64,000 nt of DNA from JADKAV01 sp963733395. GTDB lineage: Bacteria > Actinomycetota > Actinomycetes > S36-B12 > UBA10799. The translations under genes were made by a program, and so were the position numbers. Each line of letters begins with the position of its first letter. Position 1 is the first letter of the stretch. The notes under the pieces are model-generated. The model searched no databases, was not told where the DNA came from, and was given only the letters and a program-made list of their open reading frames with translations. The stretch spans positions 558,001 to 622,000 of the forward strand of contig CAVTCZ010000019.1 of assembly GCA_963733395.1 (NCBI GenBank). The letters run 5' to 3'. Below, piece by piece: positions 43,430 to 51,810 of this stretch.

Positions 43430-44791
43430 TCACAACCCGGTGTCGTGGATCGCCGCCTCGATCCCGCGCCAGATCGTCGGGTAGGCGTAGATCATGTCCT
43501 TCAGCGTGGCGATCGGCACGGCGGCGCGAACGGCCACCGCCAATCCGGATAGGACCTCGCCGCCGGTCGGGCCGACACTGGTCGCGCCGACCAGAACCCC
43601 GCGGTCAGCGTCGGCGACGACCTTGATGATCCCCTCGTTGCCCACCTTGTGGATCCAACCGCGAGCGGTGCTGGGGACCGAGGTGGCGCCCGTGGCCACC
43701 CGGATCCCGGCGTCCCGCGCCTGTTGCTCGGTCATGCCCACGGATCCGACCTCGGGGTCCGTGAAGGTGACGTGGGGGATGGCCGAGTAGTCCGCGCCCG
43801 GGCCGGGTTGTCCCAGGATCGCCCGCTCGCAGATGGCCGCCTGGTACATGGCCATGTGGGTGAAGGCGCCCTTGCCGGCGATGTCACCTACCGCGTAGAC
43901 ACCCGGGACCACCTGCATGTGCGCGTCGACCGGAAGGAAACCGTGGGGCAGATCCACGCCGAGCACCTCGGCTCCGAGTTCGGGGGCGTTGGAGACCCGG
44001 CCGGTGGCCACCAACAGTTTCTCGCCGTGGACGGTTCGGCCGCCGACGGTGACGGCGAACTGCGACCCGTCATGTGACACCGATGAGGCGAACTGTCCGG
44101 TGAGGACGGTGAGGCCCTCGGCGGTGAGGACGTCGGTCAGGATGGCCGACGCCTCCGGCTCCTCGGGTGGCAGGATCCGGTCGGCTCCTTCCACGATCGT
44201 GACCTGGCTGCCGAACCGGGCGAAGACCTGGGCGAGTTCGGCCCCGATCGCGCCACCGCCCATCACGATCAGTGACGCTGGCACTCGGGTTGCGGCGATC
44301 GCGCCCCGATTCGTCCAATAGGGCGTGCCCGCCAGTCCGGGGATCGGCGGTACGGACGCGCGGGTGCCGGCAGCGATCACGACGGCCCGGCTGGCGGTGT
44401 AGAGGTCCTCGCCGACGGTTACCTGATTGGCGGCGACGAGGTGCGCCTCGCCGCGAACGAACCGTCCGCCCTTGCCGGTGAATCGGTCGACCGCCACCTG
44501 GTCGTTCCAGTCGTCGGTGGCCTCGTCGCGGATGCGCCGGGACACGATCTCGAAGTCCGGGTGCACCTCGGAGCTGCCGGCGAGCTGCGGGATGCGCCGG
44601 CCCTCCTGCAGGACGCCCGCCGCCCGGATCATCATCTTGCTCGGCACGCACCCCCAGTAGGGGCATTCGCCGCCGACCAGTTCCTTCTCGATGCCGACGA
44701 CGTCCAGCCCGGCTTCGGCCAGGTTCCCGGCCACGTCCTCGCCGCCGGGGCCGAGCCCGATCACGACCACCTCAGCTGTCTGTTCGGTCAT
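43430..44791 (-). CDS. Class I pyridine-nucleotide disulfide oxidoreductase-like flavoprotein
   Basis: A 453-residue two-dinucleotide-binding flavoprotein. FAD site VIGLGPGGEDVAGNLAEAGL, redox pair in GGECPYWGCVPSKMM (C-x4-type CPYWGC), NAD(P) site VMGGGAIGAELAQVFARFG, second FAD motif VYAVGDIAGKG. The C-terminal interface that normally carries the catalytic His-Glu pair (H-x4-E in HAHPTLSE) reads YAYPTIWRG here, so the classic acid-base dyad is absent. It is therefore probably not a standard lipoamide, mycothione or mercuric reductase. ATG 44791. Confidence 0.88.
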   Translation of the reverse strand: MTEQTAEVVVIGLGPGGEDVAGNLAEAGLDVVGIEKELVGGECPYWGCVPSKMMIRAAGVLQEGRRIPQLAGSSEVHPDFEIVSRRIRDEATDDWNDQVAVDRFTGKGGRFVRGEAHLVAANQVTVGEDLYTASRAVVIAAGTRASVPPIPGLAGTPYWTNRGAIAATRVPASLIVMGGGAIGAELAQVFARFGSQVTIVEGADRILPPEEPEASAILTDVLTAEGLTVLTGQFASSVSHDGSQFAVTVGGRTVHGEKLLVATGRVSNAPELGAEVLGVDLPHGFLPVDAHMQVVPGVYAVGDIAGKGAFTHMAMYQAAICERAILGQPGPGADYSAIPHVTFTDPEVGSVGMTEQQARDAGIRVATGATSVPSTARGWIHKVGNEGIIKVVADADRGVLVGATSVGPTGGEVLSGLAVAVRAAVPIATLKDMIYAYPTIWRGIEAAIHDTGL

Positions 44792-45020
44792 GGGCGTCCC
44801 TTCTCGCGTCGTCCCACTGTCGCACTGGGGACCAGATGACGCTAGGAGTCCATCGCTCCGGATCGATCCTTGCGGCGGCTTGAATGGCTGCCCGCCGCGG
44901 GACACAGGGACAACGCGGCAAGGCGCCGCAACCCAGCCCATCGGCGGATTCATCGGGTCGGCCGGGTTCATCACAACGTTGAACTACAAGTGCACCAACG
45001 GCCTCCAACGGACGGCATCT

Positions 45021-45056
45021 GGTGACTCAGCTGCTAATATGAGCATATGAGTCACC
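45021..45056 (+). promoter_or_regulatory. Inverted repeat over the vapB start, likely autoregulatory operator
   Basis: GGTGACTCA (45021-45029) and TGAGTCACC (45048-45056) are perfect 9-bp inverted arms. The right arm begins on the second base of the vapB ATG (45047), and between the arms is the AT-rich GCTGCTAATATGAGCATA that could be the -10 region. VapB or VapBC binding here would block the promoter and the start site. Seen directly; role inferred from TA-system practice. Confidence 0.6.
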
Positions 45057-45274
45057 GGCTGCAGGTCCTGATCCCCGAGGAGTTGGATCTGGCGCTTTCC
45101 CAGGCGGCTGTGCGCGAACGGGTGTCGAAGGGGGAGTTCGTGAGAAGTGCGATAGAAGCAGCTTTGTCCGCGCGGATTGCCAGTGCTGACCCGATCGCGC
45201 AGTTGGCTTCTCTGAACGCGCCGACCGCGGATATCGAGCAGATGCTCGCGGAGATCGACAGCCGGTTCGCGTGA
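45047..45274 (+). CDS. VapB-type ribbon-helix-helix antitoxin
   Basis: A 75-residue protein. The N-terminal LQVLIPEELDLALSQAAVRE is a strand followed by a helix as in RHH DNA-binding domains; EFVRSAIEAAL is the second helix. The acidic tail (DIEQMLAEIDSRF) is the likely toxin-wrapping part. Overlaps the toxin gene by four bases (GTGA). Confidence 0.82.
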   Translation: MSHRLQVLIPEELDLALSQAAVRERVSKGEFVRSAIEAALSARIASADPIAQLASLNAPTADIEQMLAEIDSRFA

Positions 45275-45669
45275 GGGTATTCGTCGACTCGAACGTCGCC
45301 ATGTACGCGGCTGGTGCTGCACATCCGAACAAGCAGCCGTGCTTGGACTTCCTCGCCGAGGCTTATCGTGGCCGCGTCCAGGCGGTCACGAGCACAGAGG
45401 TTCTGCAGGAGATTCTGCATCGTTACCGACGGCTTGGGCATACCGGAGTTGCGGCAGACGTCTACTCGCTCATGGTCCAACTGTGTGTGGAGGTTCTCCC
45501 CGTGACCATCGCCGACACCGACCTTTGCGTGGAGCTGCTCCGCGGCATCGAGGGGTCTGTTCGAGACGCCTTGCATGTGGCCGTGATGCGCAACAGCGGG
45601 CTGGGAATGATCGCGAGCTACGACGCGGGGTTCGATGAGTTCGGCGTCGACCGCTGGACCTTCGGTTGA
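45271..45669 (+). CDS. VapC-type PIN-domain toxin
   Basis: A 132-residue PIN endoribonuclease. The acidic metal site is spread over VFVDSNVAMY (D5), STEVLQEIL (E), VRDALHVAVM (D) and ASYDAGFDEF (D), so the active site looks intact. GTG start inside the end of vapB. VapC toxins usually cut tRNA or rRNA; the target cannot be predicted. The next gene starts two or three bases downstream. Confidence 0.85.
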   Translation: MRVFVDSNVAMYAAGAAHPNKQPCLDFLAEAYRGRVQAVTSTEVLQEILHRYRRLGHTGVAADVYSLMVQLCVEVLPVTIADTDLCVELLRGIEGSVRDALHVAVMRNSGLGMIASYDAGFDEFGVDRWTFG

Positions 45670-45671
45670 GG

Positions 45672-46448
45672 ATGAGTCGGCGGAGGAGGTCGGGGTGCGG
45701 CACTGCTCTCGTAGGCGTCGGTGCGATCGCAGTGCTCGGGTTCGCCCTCTTCGGGGGCGGCGGCCAACCTGCCGAGCCGCCCGGGACGGCATCGTCGAAC
45801 GCGCCGTCGAGCACTACCCATAGGCCGAAACCGGGCGAGACTCGAACGCCAGGACCGACCCGGACGGATAAGCCATCACCGCCGGCTCGCCTCCCCTTCG
45901 TCGACGTCGCCGCAGCCAAGAGCGCGTTGGCGGCGCTGCCGGTCAAAGGCCGGGCACCGCTCACCGACTACAGCCGGGAGGCATTCGGAACCGCGTGGTC
46001 GGACACCAACGACAACGGCTGCGACACCCGCAACGACATCCTGCGACGGGACTTGACCGAGAAGGTCGTGGATGACTGTGTCGTCATGTCCGGGGTGTTG
46101 GACGATCCCTACGGCGGCCAACCGGTGGCGTTCACCCGCGGCCCCGTCAGCAGCCTCGACGTTCAGATCGACCACGTCGTCGCGCTCGCGAATGCGTGGC
46201 AGACGGGTGCGGCCTACTGGTCGCCCGAGAAGCGCCTCCAGTTCGCCAACGATCGTCGCAACCTGCTGGCGGTGCGGGGGGACCTGAACCTGCAGAAGAG
46301 CGACGGGGATGCCGCCACCTGGTTGCCTCCGAAGAAGTCGTTCCGTTGCACCTACGTGGCGATGCAGATCCTGACCAAGCAGCGCTACGGGTTGTGGGTC
46401 ACTGCGGCCGAGAAGGCGGCGATGCAGCGAGTCCTGGCCCGCTGCTGA
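45672..46448 (+). CDS. Exported HNH-family endonuclease (DUF1524-like)
   Basis: A 258-residue protein with a basic N-terminus and one hydrophobic helix (TALVGVGAIAVLGFALFGGG), a Pro/Thr-rich linker (RPKPGETRTPGPTRTDKP) and a DUF1524/GmrSD C-terminal-type HNH nuclease. The nuclease shows DVQIDHVVALANAWQTGA, FANDRRNLLAVRGDLNLQK and WLPP. Expected to act outside the cytoplasm, on DNA or RNA as a nutrient or in defence. Starts within three bases of vapC, so it may be read with the TA operon. Confidence 0.83.
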   Translation: MSRRRRSGCGTALVGVGAIAVLGFALFGGGGQPAEPPGTASSNAPSSTTHRPKPGETRTPGPTRTDKPSPPARLPFVDVAAAKSALAALPVKGRAPLTDYSREAFGTAWSDTNDNGCDTRNDILRRDLTEKVVDDCVVMSGVLDDPYGGQPVAFTRGPVSSLDVQIDHVVALANAWQTGAAYWSPEKRLQFANDRRNLLAVRGDLNLQKSDGDAATWLPPKKSFRCTYVAMQILTKQRYGLWVTAAEKAAMQRVLARC

Positions 46449-46451
46449 GCC

Positions 46452-46916
46452 TCACAGGTACAGCCCTGGCGCCGGATCCACCTCGGGGGTGACCTCTTCG
46501 ACGCCCGGGTCGAACCGCGGGGTTCCGCCGAACTTCTCCACCAGTTGCGGGCCGAACTCGTTGGTCGCGGTGGCCAGGAAGAACAGGGCCCGGGAGAACC
46601 GGTAGCCGTCGAGGTCGTGGGCGAAGATGTCGTTCTCGAGCAAGATCTGCCCGCCGGTGTGGAACGCCCGGGTGAAGACCAGCATGTGGTTGAGCTCGTT
46701 GAGCACGTCGCCGAGTTCGTGCGAGTACTCGACTTCCGAGACCACGCTGAATGTCTGCACGATGAACTCGTCGCGGACCCGCACGACCCGCGCGTAGCAC
46801 TGGCTGCCCTGGTAGGTGACGGGCAGATCGCCGTCGGCGTCCCAGTCGGGTCGGGGGCTGTCGGTCAGGTTCGCGATGAGATCCCGCAGGTACGACTCGA
46901 CCATCTCCCCGTTCAT
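46452..46916 (-). CDS. YbjN domain-containing protein
   Basis: A 154-residue acidic protein resembling the YbjN/T3SS-chaperone-like family common in actinobacteria: QCYARVVRVRDEFIVQTFSV, LNELNHMLVFTRAFH, LLENDIFAHDLDGYRFSRAL. No catalytic residues known. ATG 46916 is taken rather than the GTG two codons upstream. Convergent with the HNH gene. Confidence 0.75.
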   Translation of the reverse strand: MNGEMVESYLRDLIANLTDSPRPDWDADGDLPVTYQGSQCYARVVRVRDEFIVQTFSVVSEVEYSHELGDVLNELNHMLVFTRAFHTGGQILLENDIFAHDLDGYRFSRALFFLATATNEFGPQLVEKFGGTPRFDPGVEEVTPEVDPAPGLYL

Positions 46917-46982
46917 GGGCACGTCCTCTCTTCGCGTCCAGCATCTCGCAGGGGTGTGACATTTCTCGTGCCGAGTCCGGGC

Positions 46983-47437
46983 TCAGTTGCCCTGACAGAT
47001 CGGGCACCAGGCGCAGTCCGGGCAGCATTCATCACCCCAGAAGACGGCCGCCTGGGCATTGCCGCCGTCACCGAACGGTTGTCCCCACCATCCGTCACCG
47101 AAGTCGCCGGCCTGCCCCACGGCCAATCCGGTGAGTTGACACTGCGGGCTGCAGTCCGGACAGCACGGTTGCGCGGTCACGTGATCGGGGTCGGGTACGT
47201 CCGGGGCGGTGTGGCACCCACGTACCACCGACCCCGGTGGCGCCGGAAGTGGGCCGAGTTCTCGTAGAGGGCGATCAGCACGCGGTCCATGGTCATGCCC
47301 GGGATCTCGGCACGCACCCGCGACAAGATGTCGTCGGGGCACAGCGACTCGTGGTTCAACAACTGCTTGATCAAGGTCATGAGATCGGCTTCGACGGCCG
47401 CGTCGGTGACGGCTGGATTCGGCGCTAGAACACTCAT
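46983..47437 (-). CDS. Small protein with cysteine-rich C-terminal tail (one frameshift), unknown function
   Basis: The first 80 residues (MTLIKQLLNHESLCPDDILS, MTMDRVLIALYENSAHFRR, RGRWYVG) resemble a small helical or winged-helix domain. In the original frame a stop comes at 47177. A shift near 47185-47200 leads into TAQPCCPDCSPQCQLTGLA, then a Gly/Trp segment and ECCPDCAWCPICQGN with TGA at 46983. That tail has codon use like the neighbours and nine cysteines in CxxC-type groups, so I treat it as part of the same gene and as a probable metal site. Confidence 0.5.
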
Positions 47438-47642
47438 GCTCCACCTGCTCACTGGTTCTCCTATATGCGGATTCGGCGTTTCCGGACTGCGTCTTGAGAC
47501 CCTCGTTCGAGTGGTTCTGTCAGACCCCCCTGGCACGCTGGGGGCGGGAAGAAATGCGGGCGTGCAATCGCACAGTTCCGGTGCGTCGTTGCCGGGTCTT
47601 CGGTGCCCCGCACTGGGCCGCCTGCGGCAGGAAGGAGTCACC

Positions 47643-49064
47643 ATGGATGTGACGAGTGAACAGAGGGACCGCGCAGTCGGTGCGGTGCTCGGTATGGCAG
47701 TGGGTGACGCCCTCGGCGCCGGTTACGAGTTCGAGCCGTGCACCCCGGCGGCTGAGATCGCCATGAAGGGCGGTGGCCTCGGCGGATTCGAGGCGGGGGA
47801 ATGGACCGACGACACGTCCATGGCGGTGCCACTGCTCGACGCTGTGGCCGGCGGTCGGGACCTGCTCGACCCGGACACCCAGGACGAGGTCGTCGGCCGA
47901 TGGCTGACTTGGGCGGAGCACCCCAAAGACATCGGCATCAACACCAGTCGCGTCCTGAATGGCGCCGAGCAACCGACCGCGGCATGTCTCACAACTCGTG
48001 CTTCAGCTTTGTTCGATGGTGGCGCGCGGGCTGCGGGCAACGGTTCGCTCATGCGCACCGCCCCCATCGTGCTCGGGTATCTCGATGATCCCGAGGGTCT
48101 TACGGCAGCCGCGCGTGCGTACAGCCACATGACCCACGGCGATCCCGTTGCCGCCGATGCGTGCGTGATCTGGAACCACGCCCAGCGGCACGCGATCCTG
48201 CACGGCGAGTTCGATCTGTCGCCAGGCGTGGGGTGGATTCCCGCTGAACGCCAGGGGCAGTGGCATACGTGGATCGATCAGGCCGAGCGAGGAGGGCCGG
48301 AGGCGTTCGCGTCGTCGAACCAATGGGTGGTCGGGGCGTTGCAGGAAGCATGGGCGGCGATCCTGCGTACCCCGGGCGCCGGTCCGCAGCACTTCGAGCA
48401 GACACTGCGCCGGATCGTCGCGGCCGGGGTGGACACCGATACGGTCGCGGCCATCTGCGGCGGGCTTCTCGGTGCCCGCTGGGGAGTGTCTGCGATCCCG
48501 CTGGGATGGTTGCGGCGCCTGCACGGATGGCCCGACGACCGCACCGGACAGGACCTGATCGAGTTGGCCTCGGTCGCGGTCAGCGGAGTCCCCTGGCCCG
48601 ACAGCTTCTACGGCTTCACGCCCGAGGGCGACTCCACCCCGGTGCAACTGCCGCACGATCCGCAGGTCTGGATAGGCGACGTCTTCGGCCTGCAACAACT
48701 GCCGGAGGATGTCGATGCTGTTGTCTCGCTGTGCCGACTGGGGCGCTCGGAGGTGCCATCCGCTGCGGTCGCACCGAAGGACCACGTCCGGGTCTGGCTC
48801 ATCGACAGTGCCAGGCCTGAGGAGAACCCCCATCTCGAATTCGTGGCGCAGCAGGCCGTGACGGCCATCCGGGACCTGCGGCAGGAGGGTCGAACGGTGT
48901 ACCTGCACTGCGTGCACGCGCAGTCGCGCACGCCGTTCATCGCGTCGCTGTACGCGGCGCAGGCCGTGGGCCGGCCCGCCATGGAGGTGCTCGATGAGGT
49001 GCTGGCGGTCCTCCCGGGTTCGCGACCGAACAGCGCATTCCTGCAGGTGCTGGCGGCCAACTGA
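47643..49064 (+). CDS. ADP-ribosylglycohydrolase fused to a CX5R phosphatase-like domain
   Basis: A 473-residue two-domain protein. Residues 1-310 are an ARH-family hydrolase: GDALGAGYEF, EWTDDTSMAV, GNGSLMRTAPI and GVDTDTVAAICGG supply the usual metal-binding acidic residues. Residues 320-473 end with VYLHCVHAQSRTPFIASLYA, a CX5R signature as in dual-specificity phosphatases, with LPEDVDAVVSLCRLG before it. One protein may remove ADP-ribose and phosphate from the same or linked targets. ATG 47643 is preceded by AAGGAG. Single-gene unit. Confidence 0.88.
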   Translation: MDVTSEQRDRAVGAVLGMAVGDALGAGYEFEPCTPAAEIAMKGGGLGGFEAGEWTDDTSMAVPLLDAVAGGRDLLDPDTQDEVVGRWLTWAEHPKDIGINTSRVLNGAEQPTAACLTTRASALFDGGARAAGNGSLMRTAPIVLGYLDDPEGLTAAARAYSHMTHGDPVAADACVIWNHAQRHAILHGEFDLSPGVGWIPAERQGQWHTWIDQAERGGPEAFASSNQWVVGALQEAWAAILRTPGAGPQHFEQTLRRIVAAGVDTDTVAAICGGLLGARWGVSAIPLGWLRRLHGWPDDRTGQDLIELASVAVSGVPWPDSFYGFTPEGDSTPVQLPHDPQVWIGDVFGLQQLPEDVDAVVSLCRLGRSEVPSAAVAPKDHVRVWLIDSARPEENPHLEFVAQQAVTAIRDLRQEGRTVYLHCVHAQSRTPFIASLYAAQAVGRPAMEVLDEVLAVLPGSRPNSAFLQVLAAN

Positions 49065-49245
49065 ATCAAGGGCATCCGCACGTGCCAGACGAGCGCCGAC
49101 GACGTCGACCTGGGAGCGTAAGGCGCCCGCTGGTGGCCGACGACAGCTCGATAGTGGGCAACGCCACAGCCGGGTCGGCGAGCGATCCGGGCTCCGACGC
49201 CTCATGCTGGAATCGACCGCACTGACGACTGCAGCAGGGATTCGC

Positions 49246-51118
49246 ATGGCAAAGTCCGAGGAAGAGGTCCGTGCCAGGATTCTCGACGCCGCCGCCGGGT
49301 TGTTCGCCGAACACGGCTTCAGCGGGACGAAAGTCAACATGATCGCGAAGGCCGCCGGGGTGAGTTCGGCCGCCGTGCGCCGGCTCACCGGCGGTCGGGC
49401 GGAGTTGTTCGAGCAGGTCATGGCGGCGCGCGTCACCTCAACCGCGGCCGAACGGCTGGCGTCAGCCGTCCAGCATCCCGGCGCGACGCCACCGATCGCG
49501 GTCATCCTCGCGGCGGCTCAGGAAGTCTTCGCGAGCCCGGAGGCGAGCTGGGACATCCTCGAACTCGAGGCGCTCACCCGCGCCCATCTGGACGGCCGAT
49601 TGCAGGAGATCGAAACGGAACGGATGCAGCGACGCTGGGACAATACCGCGGCGCTCGTTGCCCAGATCCGGGCCAATGGTGGCCTCGACGCCGATGTGTC
49701 GGATGCCGCGATCGTGCAACTTCGCGATTGCGATGTCGGCCGGCCTGGCACTGCTCGATCCGGTGATCACACACAAGCCGACGATGGCCCAGTGGGTGGC
49801 TCTGATCGCCAGGGTCGGGCAGGCCATCTCCCCGCAGGACATGCTCCTCGACGCCGAGTTCGAAGCCCACCAGCCATGGCGAGTGCGGGTGGACGTCTTG
49901 GAGCAGCCAGGAGCGGTCGCCCGTCTGGTCAGGGCACTGGCCACACTCCACGCGTACATGGTCGCGATGCAGATCGTCGGGCACGAGGAGGGCCGCCGAA
50001 CCATCGACGTCGCGTTCACCGCGCCGGTCAGTGTCACGGCGGATGTGATCAGAGCCGCAGTCATGTCGGTCGGCCGAAACGCCCATGTGGGTGAGGGGTC
50101 GGAGGATGATGCACTGGACCTGCCGACGAGGATCCTCGACGGTGCGGCCGCGCTCGTGAAGACCCCCGAGTGGACCCCGTTGGCGGCAGCGGAGTTGGTC
50201 GAGGCCGATGAGGTCGAGGTCACTTCCGCCACGGAGGGGGAGGACGACAGTCCGGACGTCCTGCGGCTGCAGTGGACGCCCGACCAGCACGTCGTCCTGC
50301 AACGCAGTTGGGCTCCCTTCGCCCGGGCCGAGCGCACCAGGGCCTCGGCGTTGTTGCGGCTGTCCTCGGCCATCGCAACGATGACCGGTAGCGACGAGGC
50401 GGTCGGCTGGGTGGAACCGATCAAGGGCGGGACTGTCTGGATCCGGCTGGCTCGGCCCGAGGACGCGGATGCCGTGGCGGCCATGCACGATCGATGCTCG
50501 GAGCGCAGTCGCTACCAGCGCTACTTCTCCATCACGGACTGGCACGGCACCAAGCTCTACCGCCTTTCCGGGGGTCACCGCGGCGCCACGCTGGTCGTGA
50601 TGAGCGAGGACGGTTCGATAGTCGGCCTGGGCAACGTCTTCCCCGACCCGGGGGAGGGTGAGCATGCCGCTGAGATCGCCATGATCGTCGAGGACGCCTA
50701 TCAGGGTCGAGGTGTGGGCAAGCGACTGCTGCAGGCGATGCTGCATCTGGCATCGAGGCTGGAGTTCACCGAGGTCGTCGCCACGGTGCTGGCCGACAAC
50801 AACGGAATGCTTCATCTGTTCCGGACCAGCGGCCTCGAGTGGACCACGCAGATCCACGACGGGGTGGCATCCATGCGCGCCCCGCTGCCGCTGCCGATGG
50901 GGCCGCCCGTCGAGGTCGAGAAAACTCCTGTACGCAGGCGTGCGCCACGCAAGGCCGCGGTGAAGAAGGTCGCGGCGACAACGCCCGCGAAGAAGGCTCC
51001 TGCCAAGAAGGCCCCGGCCAAGAAGGCTGCGGCGAAGAAGGCCCCTGCCAAGAAGGCTGCGGCGAAGCGAGCCCCCCGCAAACGGACTCCGGCGAAGAAA
51101 GCCCCGGCCGAGGACTGA
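49246..51118 (+). CDS. TetR regulator - ACT - GNAT acetyltransferase fusion with histone-H1-like tail (one frameshift)
   Basis: About 623 residues in four parts. (1) TetR helix-turn-helix, RILDAAAGLFAEHGFSGTKV, and a TetR C-terminal domain to about residue 195. (2) An ACT-like fold at about 210-285 (VRVDVLEQPGAVARLVRAL). (3) A Pat-type GNAT at about 400-535 with DRCSERSRYQRYF and acetyl-CoA loop YQGRGVGKRLLQAML. (4) A Lys/Ala/Pro tail from about 563 built of PAKKA repeats. The frame shifts at about 49720 (one extra C); with it removed, there is no stop from TetR to tail. ACT-GNAT lysine acetyltransferases controlled by amino acids are known in actinobacteria; the TetR and H1-like additions are what stand out. 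ATG 49246 follows AGGGA. Confidence 0.75.
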
Positions 51119-51119
51119 T

Positions 51120-51729
51120 TCAGTCGCCGCAGTCCGGGCTCACGTAGTTGCTGACGTGCGGGATGTACCCGAAGATCATCTTCTTGCGTGGCACCGAGGT
51201 GCCTGCATCAACGGCCACGTTCAGGTAGCCCGAGTCAGGGACCCACCACACCGGCGTGCCCCGCGGGACCTTCTTGACCAGGTTCCAGTTCGTCGCCTTG
51301 TTGCGCACCTGGCGTGACTTCGTCAGGCAGCCGAACGTGCCGGCATCGAGCAGGTAGTCCGCGGTGTCGAGGTACGCCCTCGCGACGACCCGGACCTTGC
51401 CGTTGCGCTTGCAGTACGTACCAGCCCGGCTCCGGTGTTGCGGGGAAGTTCCTGGCCAGGCAGATCAGCCCGTGGCATTCCGCGCCGGTGACCATGTCCC
51501 ACGACGACTGGCCCTCGTGGACGTAGTCCGGACGCTCCAGGACCGCCTCTTTCCCGCCGGGTCCGATGGCGGCGACGTATTGCGCTGCTGTCTTGGTGTC
51601 GTTGTCTTTCATCGCCAGGATGAAGGCATCTCCCACGTCCTGGCGGGTCATCTTGGCCGAGGTGGCCGGCGCAGCCACCGCGAGCAGCAGTGCCGCGCTC
51701 ACCGGAACGGCCATGAGTCGAGTGATCAT
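51120..51729 (-). CDS. Exported protein of unknown function (one frameshift)
   Basis: About 203 residues. A clear signal peptide (MITRLMAVPVSAALLLAVAA then PATSA) precedes a first half with MKDNDTKTAAQYVAAI and DMVTGAECHGLICLARNF. The frame shifts near 51416-51420 and continues with CKRNGKVRVVARAYLDTADY, CLTKSRQVRNKATNWNLV and a final CGD. Five or so Cys suggest disulfides. The second half has an SH3-like look (GTPVWWVPDSGYLNV) but I cannot name the family. Stop is one base from that of the TetR-GNAT gene. Confidence 0.68.
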
Positions 51730-51810
51730 GATGCACACCCCCATGTCCAACGGTACGCCTGGCAGGCGTCCAACGGGCGAGCCGTCGGTCCGTCCGTGCA
51801 GACTGCGGTC

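Noticed and set aside
43259..43440. Short rightward frame between the PI-PLC and flavoprotein genes
   Set aside because: A few coding-like residues (HPASDPQFWEDLARLPEPF) but no clear end before the antisense flavoprotein gene and no ribosome site; possible fragment only.
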